A stretch of 64,000 bases of DNA from Pseudarthrobacter equi (GTDB lineage Bacteria; Actinomycetota; Actinomycetes; Actinomycetales; Micrococcaceae). Of the stretch, positions 33,569 to 42,417 are shown piece after piece. The notes below the pieces were generated by a model, which had not been told where the DNA came from, did no database searches, and saw only the letters and a list, made by a program, of their open reading frames with translations. Each line of letters opens with the position of its first letter. The stretch's first letter is position 1. Both the position numbers and the translations under genes were made by a program. The DNA lies in assembly GCF_900105535.1 (NCBI RefSeq), contig NZ_LT629779.1:2604001-2668000 (forward strand), read 5' to 3'.

Positions 33569-34767
33569 TACTGGCCGATCGAGTCCAGGGACGCCGGAAT
33601 GTTGTCCAGGTAACCCTTGATGTTGCGGGCGGTCTCCGCCACGGAGTCCCCGCCGAATTTCTCTGTAACGGCTTCAGCCAGGACCAAAGCCACCATGGCC
33701 TCGGCCACCACGCCTGCGGCCGGAACGGCACAGACGTCGGAGCGCTGGTGATGGGCCTTGGCCGGTTCGCCGGTGCTGACGTCGATCGTTTTCAGGGCGC
33801 GGGGCACCGTGGCGATCGGCTTCATCGCGGCGCGGACACGCAGGACGTCCCCGATGCTCATGCCGCCTTCGATGCCGCCTGCGCGGTTGCTGGCACGCAC
33901 GATCCGGCCGTCTTCATCGCGCACGATTTCATCGTGGGCCGCAGAGCCGCGGCGTGCAGCGGTCCGGAATCCGTCGCCCACTTCGACGCCCTTGATGGCC
34001 TGGATGCCCATGAGGGCAGCAGCCAGGCGGGAATCCAGCCGGCGGTCCCAGTGGACGTAACTGCCCAGTCCGGGCGGCAGGCCGTACGCCAGGACCTCCA
34101 CCACGCCGCCCAGGGTTTCGCCTTCCTTGTGGGCGGCGTCAACCTCGGCAACCATGGCGTCGGAGGTTTCCCTGTCGAAGCAGCGCAGTGGATCGGCGTC
34201 CAAAGCGATGACATCTGCCGGTTCGGGGAGCGGCCGGCCGTCGGGTACGGAAACGCTGGCGATGGACACCGTGTGGCTGACGAGCTCGATGCCGAGGTGC
34301 TTGAGGAACTGGGCGGCGACAGTACCCATGGCCACCCGGGTGGCGGTCTCGCGGGCGCTGGCACGTTCCAGCACGGGACGGGCTTCATCGAAGCCGTACT
34401 TCTGCATGCCGGTGAAGTCCGCGTGGCCGGGACGCGGGCGGGTCAGGGGCGCGTTGCGCGCCTGGTCGGCGAGGAGTTCCGGATCCACCGGATCCGGCGC
34501 CATGATCTGCTCCCACTTGGGCCATTCGGTGTTTCCCACCTGGACGGCCACGGGGCCGCCCTGGGTCACACCGTGCCGGACGCCGCCCAGGATGGTGACA
34601 ACGTCCTGTTCGAACTTCATCCGGGCGCCTCGGCCGTATCCGAGCCGGCGGCGGGCCAGGGAGTCTGCGATGTGCCCGCTGGTGATCTCAACACCGGCGG
34701 GGACGCCTTCAATAATTCCCATCAGAGCCGGACCATGGGATTCACCGGCAGTCAACCAACGCAACAT
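33568..34767 (-). CDS. aroC: chorismate synthase
   Basis: Last chorismate step, needs reduced FMN. 399 aa from ATG 34767 ([15 protein letters not shown]), with [26 protein letters not shown] and the [12 protein letters not shown] signature. The start is chosen for the family N-terminus and the GGAAG just ahead. The aroE gene ends 27 bases before it. Confidence 0.98.
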
Positions 34768-34793
34768 ATCTTCCATCCTGCCACGTAGGGCGG

Positions 34794-35654
34794 TTACAAA
34801 GCCCGTCGGGGAAGGCCGACTGAGGCGCACATCACATCTATGACAGCTGCATTAACGTCATCCCCGCGGCCCGTGAAAAGGCGCACCTGTTCCACTGCCT
34901 GGTACAGCAGCATCTCCAGTCCGGGGACCACGGCACCGCCGCCCGTCTGCCACACCGAGGCGATCAGGCTGGGCCAGGGGTCGTAGGCAACGTCCAGAAG
35001 GACGCCCGGGGTTTCCGTCTTCAGGGCGGCTATCTCGGCGGCCAGGCCGTCCGCCGCCCGGGGCGGCAACGTGGAAATGACGACGTCGGCAGCAGCCGTG
35101 GGCAGCACGGCTTCTGCCAGCGTCAGCACGTCCAGGTCGATGCCGGCACCTGCGGCCGCTGCACGGACGTCTGCCGTGCGGGCAGGGTCCCGTACGAAAA
35201 TCTGCACACGGCGGGTTCCGAGTTCCCGCAGTGCGGCGACAGCGGACGCCGCGGTGCCGCCGCCGCCGAGGATGACCGCGGAGGGTGCGGTATCCGCTCC
35301 CGCGTGCCGGAGGGCGTTAACGATTCCAGCCACGTCGGTGTTGGAGCCGATGGCACGTGGTCCGTGTCCGTCGTCCTCAAAGGAGACGGTGTTGACCACG
35401 CCGAGGGTCCGGGCGATGCCGCGGACCTCGTCCACGTGGCCCAGCATGGTGGTCTTTAACGGCATGGTGACCGAAAGTCCGCACCATCCCGGCTGGTGGC
35501 GCACCTGCCCCATCAGGCCCGGGAGGAGCTGCTCCGTGACGTCGATAGCTGTGTAACTGATGTCTGCACCCAACTGCCGGTAGGCAGCAAGATGCAGGGC
35601 CGGGGACTTTGAATGACTGATCGGGTGCCCCAGCACTGCTGCCCGCAGGGTCAT
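34794..35654 (-). CDS. aroE: shikimate dehydrogenase
   Basis: Reduces 3-dehydroshikimate with NADPH. 286 aa from ATG 35654, with [24 protein letters not shown] (catalytic Lys), [10 protein letters not shown] and the nucleotide motif [11 protein letters not shown]. The ATG overlaps the mltG stop by four bases. Precedes aroC, so aroE-aroC-aroK-aroB are in one run. Confidence 0.97.
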   Translation of the reverse strand: MTLRAAVLGHPISHSKSPALHLAAYRQLGADISYTAIDVTEQLLPGLMGQVRHQPGWCGLSVTMPLKTTMLGHVDEVRGIARTLGVVNTVSFEDDGHGPRAIGSNTDVAGIVNALRHAGADTAPSAVILGGGGTAASAVAALRELGTRRVQIFVRDPARTADVRAAAAGAGIDLDVLTLAEAVLPTAAADVVISTLPPRAADGLAAEIAALKTETPGVLLDVAYDPWPSLIASVWQTGGGAVVPGLEMLLYQAVEQVRLFTGRGDDVNAAVIDVMCASVGLPRRAL

Positions 35655-37462
35655 GTGCAGCGGCCCACGTTCGCCTGGCACCAGGAGTTGTACTGCTCAA
35701 CGTAGACGTTGTGTTCGGCCAGGGTTTTGGCGAACTTGGTCTCCTTGGTGTCCAGGTTGACCGTTACCCAGAAGAGGTAATCGTTGGTCTTGGGCCTGGC
35801 GGCGGCGTCGATGGCAGTCTTGCCCGGCGAGCCAATGGGTCCCGGAGGCAGCCCGGGGTTCGCATACGTGTTGTACGGGTTGGACTTGTCCTGGCGCTGC
35901 TCGTCCGTGAAGTTGTAGCTCTTCGTCCCAAGCCCGTACGTCACGGCCGAGTCGACCTGCAGGAAGCCGCCGGTCTGGTCGTTGGGTTTGAGCCGGTTGT
36001 AGATGGCTCCGGCGACATCGCCGTATTCGGCCTGGCCGCCTTCGGCCTGGACGATGCTGGCCACGATCACGGACTGGTACTGCTTGGCAGGATCGGTGAT
36101 GCCCTGGGACACCAGCTCGTCCACGGTCACCTTGACCAGGGCTTGCAGGATGTCCTTGGCGGACGTGCCCAGCGGGAAGCGGTGCTCGCCCGGTGCAAGG
36201 TAGCCCTCCAGGTTCTTGGCGTTTGCCGGCAAGCCGAACTGCGCCGGATCGTTGCTGAGCGCCTGGAGTTGCTGGATCGATACGCCGGACCCTTCGGAGA
36301 TGGCCTGGAGGGATTCGTTGACCCGCAGGCCCGCACTGAGGGCGAAGTAGATCACCTTCCCCTTGTCCTGGCCCAGGAGGACATCTACTGCGTCCTTGTT
36401 CTTCATTTCAGACTTGAAGGTATAGTCACCCGGGGCCAGCGTGCCGCCCGAAGCGCTGAAGGCCTGAAGGAACGTGTCAGCGTTGGCCACGACGCCTTTG
36501 CTTTCGAGGTCCATGGCCACGGAACGGGTGCCTTCCCCCTTGTCCACCGTTACCTCGACCTGGCCGGAGCCGGGGCCCGGGAAGTCGCTGGCTTTGGTGC
36601 TGCCGAGGAGGGGCTTGAGGAACTGCGCGCCAACGGCCACTGCAGTAACGAAAACAGCGAGGGTGAGGAAGAGGGCCAGCAGCCTGCGGCGGCGGCGCAC
36701 TTTCTTGGAGGGCCTGCCCACTACCTGGGTTGCCGGTGCACCTGCGATGAGGCTGTGCGCTGCGGTATCGGCATGGTGTGCGTCTTCCGGGTGGCCGGCG
36801 TGGTGGCCGGCCTCATCGGCGTGCAGGTCGTGGTGATAGTCGGCGTCGCCGTGGGCCTGACCGTAATGGGCGTTGTCGTGGTACTCGTGACCGTCCGGGT
36901 ACTGGGCCGGGTCCGCATAGTGGGGGTCGCCCGCGTACTCATGAACGTCCATCGCCGGGTGTTCCCCGGCCGCATGCAGGTCCTGGTGGTCGTCGGCGGC
37001 GAACACGTCGCCGTGCCCGTGGTCGGGTTCGTGGGGGCCACTCACGTTGTCCGCGATGGGTTCAGGTTGCTCAGGCGCACCGTGCGCGGCCGGGTCCTGC
37101 GGTGCGGCACCATGGTGACCTCCGTCGTCGTGCGTTCCGTTGTCCACGGTCCCGTTGTCAGGCGCCCCGTTGTCAGGCTCCCTGTTGTCAGGGGTTGCCT
37201 CCTGGATGGAAGGGGGCGCGGCCGGTGCAGCCGGCAACGGCCCTGCAGCAGTGGGGCCGGTGGCCGGCTGCGCAGGGACGGCGGGGGGATCTGCGGGCTG
37301 CGGGGGCACGTCGGCACCGGTCTCGTAGGCCTGCTCAGGGACAGCGCCCTGGCCACCGGTGTCGAGGCTCTTCTCCCGTGCCCGGATCTCCTTGCGCGTC
37401 AGCGGCCTCCCTCCCCCGGCGTTCAGGGGCCCTGAGGCGTCGTCAATGTTGGCAGGGCTCAC
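35651..37462 (-). CDS. mltG: endolytic murein transglycosylase MltG with histidine-rich cytosolic tail
   Basis: Membrane lytic transglycosylase that cuts nascent peptidoglycan strands. 603 aa versus about 350-390 in usual MltG. Residues 261-283 are one membrane helix after a basic patch (KKVRRRRR). The extracellular YceG domain has VIVASIVQAEGGQAEYGDVAGAI, with the catalytic Glu. The 255-residue cytosolic head is unusual: Pro/Ala-rich to about residue 90, short DNG repeats to 110, then 25 His among residues 111-236. GTG start overlaps ruvX. Confidence 0.94.
   Translation of the reverse strand: MSPANIDDASGPLNAGGGRPLTRKEIRAREKSLDTGGQGAVPEQAYETGADVPPQPADPPAVPAQPATGPTAAGPLPAAPAAPPSIQEATPDNREPDNGAPDNGTVDNGTHDDGGHHGAAPQDPAAHGAPEQPEPIADNVSGPHEPDHGHGDVFAADDHQDLHAAGEHPAMDVHEYAGDPHYADPAQYPDGHEYHDNAHYGQAHGDADYHHDLHADEAGHHAGHPEDAHHADTAAHSLIAGAPATQVVGRPSKKVRRRRRLLALFLTLAVFVTAVAVGAQFLKPLLGSTKASDFPGPGSGQVEVTVDKGEGTRSVAMDLESKGVVANADTFLQAFSASGGTLAPGDYTFKSEMKNKDAVDVLLGQDKGKVIYFALSAGLRVNESLQAISEGSGVSIQQLQALSNDPAQFGLPANAKNLEGYLAPGEHRFPLGTSAKDILQALVKVTVDELVSQGITDPAKQYQSVIVASIVQAEGGQAEYGDVAGAIYNRLKPNDQTGGFLQVDSAVTYGLGTKSYNFTDEQRQDKSNPYNTYANPGLPPGPIGSPGKTAIDAAARPKTNDYLFWVTVNLDTKETKFAKTLAEHNVYVEQYNSWCQANVGRCT
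37136..37195 (-). repeat. 15-bp tandem repeat in mltG (four units)
   Basis: Four consecutive 15-base units around CCGTTGTC (plus strand), encoding the PDNG-type repeats of the MltG head. Slippage here would change length by five residues per unit without a frameshift. Confidence 0.65.
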
Positions 37463-38055
37463 TGTTGCCTTCCATTATCTGAAAATCGGGCCGTATCCGG
37501 GGTGGCGCGGACGGACTCATCCGCCCCGCTGACCCCCAGGTCCACGGACGGGGATGGCGCTGTCACGCGTGAGCCGACATCCGCTCCCCGGGATTTCTGC
37601 ATGTCGATGGCGTGCTGCAGGATGCCTGCGGCCGCGACCTGATCAACTACTTTACGGTGGTTCCTGCTGCTCATGCCAGCTTCATGCAGGTTGCGGTGCG
37701 CCGTGACGCTGCTGAGCCGCTCGTCAACCATGTTGACCGGCACGTGCAGGCCGCGGGCTGCGAGCTCGGCCGCCAGCAGGCCGGCATAGTCGGAAGCCAT
37801 CCTGGCCGACGCGTGTTCCTCGCCTTTCATGGTCCGGGGCATTCCCACGATGACCTGCACAGCACCCAGCTCCTCCGCCAGCTTCGCGATCAGGCGGACG
37901 TCTGAGTTCTTTTTGGTGTTCCGGTCCAGGGTCTTGTATGGCGTGGCCAGAATGGAGTCACGGTCGCAGATGGCCACCCCCACCCGGACCGTGCCAACGT
38001 CTACCCCCAGTTTGACGCCCTGGGGGTAGCCGCCGGCGGTTGCGGGATCGGCCAT
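37459..38055 (-). CDS. ruvX: RuvX/YqgF, RNase H-fold pre-16S rRNA nuclease
   Basis: 198 aa from ATG 38055 (MADPATAGG); a longer in-frame reading into alaS is not needed. Contains GVDVGTVRVGVAICD with the first catalytic Asp, VGMPRTMKGEE and VNMVDERLSSV. The C-terminal 45 residues extend beyond the usual 140-150 aa family length and are Ser/Asp-rich. Lies 1 base after alaS and overlaps mltG, an arrangement common in actinobacteria. Confidence 0.95.
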   Translation of the reverse strand: MADPATAGGYPQGVKLGVDVGTVRVGVAICDRDSILATPYKTLDRNTKKNSDVRLIAKLAEELGAVQVIVGMPRTMKGEEHASARMASDYAGLLAAELAARGLHVPVNMVDERLSSVTAHRNLHEAGMSSRNHRKVVDQVAAAGILQHAIDMQKSRGADVGSRVTAPSPSVDLGVSGADESVRATPDTARFSDNGRQQ

Positions 38056-38056
38056 G

Positions 38057-40753
38057 TCAGGACTGGCGCCGTTCGACGGCGTCCAGGATGGCTGCCAGCG
38101 CGGCGCCCACCTTGCCTGCATCGGTGCCGCCGCCCTGGGCGACATCGTCCTTGCCGCCGCCGCCGCCGCCGAGGACTCCGGCAGCCAGGCGAACCAGGGC
38201 TCCGGCCTTCACTCCGGCGTTCCGGGCGGCTTCGTTGGTGGCCACCAGGACGAGCGGACGGTCGTTGGCCACGCCTGCAACAGCCACCGCGGCAGGGGCC
38301 GAACCCAGCCGGTTGCGGAGGTCCAGGGCCAGGCCGCGGATGTCGTCGGCGCCGCTGACGGAACCGGCGTCATGGGCAATGAGGCTGACGCCCGCAGCGT
38401 CCCTTGCGCTGTTGACCAGCTGGGCTGCTGAAGCTGCCAGCTGTTCCTTGCGGAGCCGGTCCAGTTCCTTTTCCGTGGCCTTGAGCTTGGCAAGCGTTGC
38501 GGAGATCCGGTCGGCCAGCTGCCCCGACGGCACCTTCAGCAGGTCGGTCAGCTCGGTGACGAGTGCACGTTCGGCCGCCAGGTGCCGGAAGGCCTCCATG
38601 CCCACGAAGGCCTCCACGCGGCGGTTTCCCGACCCCACGGACTGCTCGCCCAGGAGGGAGAGGCTGCCGATCAACGAGGTGTTGGCTACGTGGGTTCCGC
38701 CGCACAGCTCACGGGACCAGGCGCCGTCGATCTCGACGACGCGGACCTCGCTGCCGTAGTTCTCGCCGAACAGGGCCATGGCACCCAGGGCCTTCGCCTC
38801 CGCAAGGCCCATGACCTTCGTGTCCACCGCGTAGTTGTTGCGGATGGCCAGGTTTGAAACCTCTTCGATTTCTGACCGAGTGGCAGTGCTCAGGCCCTCG
38901 CCCCAGGCGAAGTCGAACCGGAGGTAGCCGGCTTTGTTGAAGGATCCGCGCTGGGTGGCTTCCGGGCCGAGGATCTGGTGCAGGGCGGCGTGCACGATGT
39001 GCGTGCCCGTGTGCGCCTGCTCGGCGGCATGGCGGCGTTCGCGGTCGACGGCGGCGCGCACCAGCGAGTCGGCGCCGATTTCACCTTCACGGACAATCGC
39101 CTTGTGCACGCTCAGGCCCTTGACGGGGCGCTGCACGTCCAGGACCTCGACCACGAAGCCGTCACCGGTGATGAGGCCGGTATCGGCGGCCTGGCCGCCG
39201 GCCTCGGCGTAGAACGGTGTTTCCGACAGGACAAGTTCGATCTCGTCGCCGGTGGCTGCCTGCTGGACCGGACGGCCGCCGGTGAGCAGGCCGCGGACGC
39301 GGGATTCGCCGTCGAGCTCGGTGTACCCGGTGAAGACCGTCTCGCCCTGGGCCAGGATCTCCTGGAAGGCGCTGAGGTCCGCATGGCCGCCCTTCTTGCC
39401 CTTGGCGTCGGCCTGGGCACGCTGGCGCTGCTCCTGCATCAGGCTGCGGAAGGCGGCCTCGTCAACCTTCAGCCCGGCTTCCTCGGCCATTTCCAGGGTG
39501 AGGTCAATGGGGAAACCGTAGGTGTCGTGGAGGGCGAAGGCGTCTTCACCGGAAAGCTGCTTGTTGGCGGCCTTGGACTCCTTGACCGCGTCCTCGAGCC
39601 TCGCCGTGCCGGACGCAATGGTCCGCAGGAAGGCCTTTTCTTCGGCGTAGGCAATCCGGCTGATCCTGGCGAAGTCCGTGTCGACTACGGGGTAGACGCC
39701 CTTCATGGCGTCGCGCGAAGCCGGCAGCAGGTCCGGGAGGCAGGCCTGTTCGACGCCGAGGAGGCGCATGGAGCGCACGGCACGGCGGATGAGGCGGCGC
39801 AGGACGTAGCCACGTCCCTCGTTCGAGGGGGTCACGCCGTCGGAAATCAGCATCAGGGCGGACCGGATGTGGTCACCCACAACGCGCATCCGGACATCGT
39901 CCGTGTGGTGGGGGTCATCCGGGGTTTCGGCGGAGGTGTATTCCTTGCCGGAGAGTTCGGCGGCTTTGTCGATGACGGGACGGACCTGGTCCGTCTCGTA
40001 CATGTTCTCGACACCCTGGAGGATCATGGCCAGACGCTCCATGCCCAGGCCGGTGTCGATGTTCTTCTTGGGCAGCTCACCCACGATGTCGAAGTCGTCC
40101 TTGGAGCGGACGTTGTCGATCTGGTACTGCATGAACACGAGGTTCCAGATTTCGATGTACCGGGTCTCGTCAGCGAGCGGGCCGCCTTCGATGCCGTAGG
40201 CGGGACCGCGGTCGTAGTAGATCTCGGAGCAGGGGCCGGCCGGGCCGGGCTGGCCGGTGTTCCAGTAGTTGTCGGCTTTGCCCATCTTCTGGATGCGCTC
40301 CGCGGGGACGCCGGTATTCTTCAGCCACAGTTCCTTGGCCTCATCGTCTTCCTCGTAGACCGTCACCCACAGGAGCTCGGGCGGCAGGCCGTACCCGCCG
40401 TCGTCAACGCTGGTGGTGAGCAGCTCCCAGGCGAACTTGATGGCGTCTTCCTTGAAGTAGTCGCCAAAGGAGAAGTTGCCGCACATCTGGAAGAAGGTGC
40501 CGTGCCGGGCGGTCTTGCCCACTTCCTCGATGTCGCCGGTGCGGATGCACTTTTGGACGCTCGTGGCCCGGGTGTAGGGCGCCTCTTCGCGGGCTGTGAG
40601 GTAGGGGATGAAAGGCACCATGCCGGCCACAGTGAACAGCAGCGACGGGTCGCTGGACACCAGCGATGCGGAGGGAACCGCCGTGTGGCCCTTGCTGACA
40701 AAAAAGTCCACCCAGCGCTTGGTGATCTCCTGCGATTTCATGAGCTGTTTCAT
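38057..40753 (-). CDS. alaS: alanyl-tRNA synthetase
   Basis: Charges tRNA-Ala, class II. 898 aa with MVPFIPYLTAREEAPYTRA, the class II motif region ARHGTFFQMCGNFSFGDYFKE, the zinc editing site HTGTHIVHAAL and CGGTHVANT, and a C-terminal DHHA1-type domain ending in a Gly-rich linker (GGGGGGKDD). GAAGGG precedes ATG 40753. Confidence 0.98.
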   Translation of the reverse strand: MKQLMKSQEITKRWVDFFVSKGHTAVPSASLVSSDPSLLFTVAGMVPFIPYLTAREEAPYTRATSVQKCIRTGDIEEVGKTARHGTFFQMCGNFSFGDYFKEDAIKFAWELLTTSVDDGGYGLPPELLWVTVYEEDDEAKELWLKNTGVPAERIQKMGKADNYWNTGQPGPAGPCSEIYYDRGPAYGIEGGPLADETRYIEIWNLVFMQYQIDNVRSKDDFDIVGELPKKNIDTGLGMERLAMILQGVENMYETDQVRPVIDKAAELSGKEYTSAETPDDPHHTDDVRMRVVGDHIRSALMLISDGVTPSNEGRGYVLRRLIRRAVRSMRLLGVEQACLPDLLPASRDAMKGVYPVVDTDFARISRIAYAEEKAFLRTIASGTARLEDAVKESKAANKQLSGEDAFALHDTYGFPIDLTLEMAEEAGLKVDEAAFRSLMQEQRQRAQADAKGKKGGHADLSAFQEILAQGETVFTGYTELDGESRVRGLLTGGRPVQQAATGDEIELVLSETPFYAEAGGQAADTGLITGDGFVVEVLDVQRPVKGLSVHKAIVREGEIGADSLVRAAVDRERRHAAEQAHTGTHIVHAALHQILGPEATQRGSFNKAGYLRFDFAWGEGLSTATRSEIEEVSNLAIRNNYAVDTKVMGLAEAKALGAMALFGENYGSEVRVVEIDGAWSRELCGGTHVANTSLIGSLSLLGEQSVGSGNRRVEAFVGMEAFRHLAAERALVTELTDLLKVPSGQLADRISATLAKLKATEKELDRLRKEQLAASAAQLVNSARDAAGVSLIAHDAGSVSGADDIRGLALDLRNRLGSAPAAVAVAGVANDRPLVLVATNEAARNAGVKAGALVRLAAGVLGGGGGGKDDVAQGGGTDAGKVGAALAAILDAVERRQS

Positions 40754-40853
40754 ACCCTTCTTGGTCCGCGGTTGACGACGCGGAAAGTTCGTTCAGGCGG
40801 CAGGGCCTGGTCGGGTTCCCTGCCGGGTTGTTGCGGGCTGATGGCCCGGGGCG

Positions 40854-41084
40854 TCAGCTGCGGACCAGGTCCGCGGTTTCGACGCCGAGCGCACTGCGCA
40901 GGTCGGTTTCGCGTTCCTGCATTCCGGCTCGGACGGCGTCGGCGAAGTCGTAGACGCCGTCGGCCAGCCTGCCTACAGCCCTGTTGAGGCCTTCCGGGCC
41001 CAGGGCGGACTGGGCCTCAGTGACCTTGCGGAAGGCGATAACGCCGATGGCCACGCCGATTCCCATCCAGACAAGTCGTTTCAT
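40854..41084 (-). CDS. small membrane protein (DUF6167-like)
   Basis: 76 aa from ATG 41084. One N-terminal membrane helix (LVWMGIGVAIGVIAF), then a charged amphipathic helix (RLADGVYDFADAVRAGMQERE). Similar short proteins sit between the DUF948 gene and alaS in many actinobacteria. Function unknown. It is 16 bases after the DUF948 gene; a 100-base gap with a 7-bp hairpin (40799-40824) precedes alaS. Confidence 0.75.
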   Translation of the reverse strand: MKRLVWMGIGVAIGVIAFRKVTEAQSALGPEGLNRAVGRLADGVYDFADAVRAGMQERETDLRSALGVETADLVRS

Positions 41085-41100
41085 GGTGTTCTTTCGGGGC

Positions 41101-41475
41101 TTAGCGGCTGCGGCGGCCGGTGGCGGGCTTCTTGCGGTTGGAGAGCGCACTGCGGACGCCGTAGCTGAACGCGGCCACCTTGATCAGCGGTGAACCGACG
41201 GTGGCGGCCACCAGGGACGACAACGCGGAAAGGTTGGCCGAAGCATCAGAGACATTGGACGAAATGCCGTCCACCTTCTTCAGCTGCTGGTTGGTGGTGG
41301 TCACGGTGGCCGTGACCTCATCCATCAGGGGCGTCGCGCCGTCGCTCAGTGACCGGATGGACGTCCGCACCTCGTCCAGCACCTTGCCCAGCTTGAGGAT
41401 GGGCACGGCGAGCAGCAGTACCAGGAGTGCAAACACTCCGGCAGCGACCAGGCCGGCGATATCGCCACCAGTCAT
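41101..41475 (-). CDS. DUF948 membrane protein
   Basis: 124 aa with one N-terminal membrane helix (LVAAGVFALLVLLLAVPIL) followed by a coiled-coil-like Ser/Thr-rich helix (VTATVTTTNQQLKKVDGI) typical of DUF948. The C-terminus is basic. Function unknown, but position next to DUF6167 and alaS is conserved in actinobacteria. Confidence 0.85.
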   Translation of the reverse strand: MTGGDIAGLVAAGVFALLVLLLAVPILKLGKVLDEVRTSIRSLSDGATPLMDEVTATVTTTNQQLKKVDGISSNVSDASANLSALSSLVAATVGSPLIKVAAFSYGVRSALSNRKKPATGRRSR

Positions 41476-41564
41476 AGACGTTCATCTCCTTGAAATTCTG
41501 TGGTCCGGAACCATCCTGCGCACCCCGCGAACCGCGTTGGGCAGATGTCCCCCAAGTACCTTAC

Positions 41565-41606
41565 ATACAAAGAAGCCCGTGGCGCTTGCCACGGGCTTCT
41601 TTGTAT
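41565..41606 (-). terminator. terminator after rpsD
   Basis: Perfect 19-bp stem (41565-41583 and 41588-41606) with a four-base loop (GCTT on the plus strand), ending in A/T-rich flanks. It is 13 bases beyond the rpsD stop and separates rpsD from the DUF948-alaS run. Confidence 0.9.
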
Positions 41607-41619
41607 ACGCTGCTGGGAT

Positions 41620-42246
41620 TTAGCGTGCGTAGAATTCGACGACGAGCTGCTCTTCGCAGGTCACCGGGATTTCGGAGCGCTTGGGGCGGCGGACCAGGCG
41701 GGCCTGCAGTGCCTCAAGCTTGACGTCCAGGTAGGCCGGGACGGCAGGCAGGACATCGCGGTGTGCGCCGGCTGCTGCAACCTGGAGCGGAACCATGGTC
41801 TCGCTGCGGCTGTGGACGTGGACCAGCTGGCCCTCGCCGACGCGGAACGACGGACGGTCAACGCGGATGCCGTCAACCAGGATGTGGCGGTGCACAACCA
41901 GCTGGCGGGCCTGGGCGATGGTGCGGGCGAAGCCGGCACGCAGGACCAGGGCGTCAAGGCGCATTTCGAGCAGTTCGATGAGGTTCTCACCGGTCAGGCC
42001 CTTGGTACGGCGGGCTTCCTCGAAGGCACGGGTCATCTGTGCTTCGCGGATGCCGTACTGGGCACGCAGGCGCTGCTTTTCGCGCAGACGTACGGCGTAG
42101 TCGGAGTCCTGCTTCTTGCGGGCACGGCCATGCTCACCGGGGCCGTACGGGCGGCGCTCCATGTACTTGGCGGCCTTGGGGGTCAGAGCAATGCCGAGGG
42201 ACCGCGAGAGGCGGGCCTGACGGCGAGCACGAGTGTTGTTAGCCAC
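41620..42246 (-). CDS. rpsD: 30S ribosomal protein S4
   Basis: 208 aa primary 16S-binding protein. S4 domain and GENLIELLEMRLDALVLR visible. The N-terminus lacks the zinc-binding cysteines of some S4 forms, so it is a zinc-independent paralogue type, the usual form in actinobacteria. Standalone gene here, not in the alpha operon, with its own structured leader and terminator. Confidence 0.98.
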   Translation of the reverse strand: MANNTRARRQARLSRSLGIALTPKAAKYMERRPYGPGEHGRARKKQDSDYAVRLREKQRLRAQYGIREAQMTRAFEEARRTKGLTGENLIELLEMRLDALVLRAGFARTIAQARQLVVHRHILVDGIRVDRPSFRVGEGQLVHVHSRSETMVPLQVAAAGAHRDVLPAVPAYLDVKLEALQARLVRRPKRSEIPVTCEEQLVVEFYAR

Positions 42247-42291
42247 TTGTGTCCTTCCAATATCTGCGGTGTGTCAGTGTTACTGGCCTCC

Positions 42292-42354
42292 TTGATGGAG
42301 AGCATCGGCCAACCGCTGCCTTTTGCTACTGGGCGCAGGGCGCAGCTCCATCAA
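42292..42354 (-). promoter_or_regulatory. candidate structured rpsD leader
   Basis: In the 171-base gap before rpsD, TTGATGGAG and CTCCATCAA form a perfect 9-bp closing stem (42292-42300 and 42346-42354) around 45 bases rich in GC pairing options. It lies 45 bases before the start codon. S4 represses its own synthesis in other bacteria through mRNA structures. A -10-like TAAGGT sits just upstream at 42408-42403. Confidence 0.45.
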
Positions 42355-42417
42355 ACGAAAATTCGGTGGATTGTGCGCCTGTGCCTTGCCAGACAAACAT
42401 CTACCTTAGCACGGCGG

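Noticed and set aside
37136..37195. Tandem repeat taken as a CRISPR-like array
   Set aside because: Units are 15 bp without spacers and lie in frame inside mltG.
35711..37435. 574-codon plus-strand frame opposite mltG
   Set aside because: MltG motifs and translational overlap with aroE and ruvX fix the minus-strand reading.
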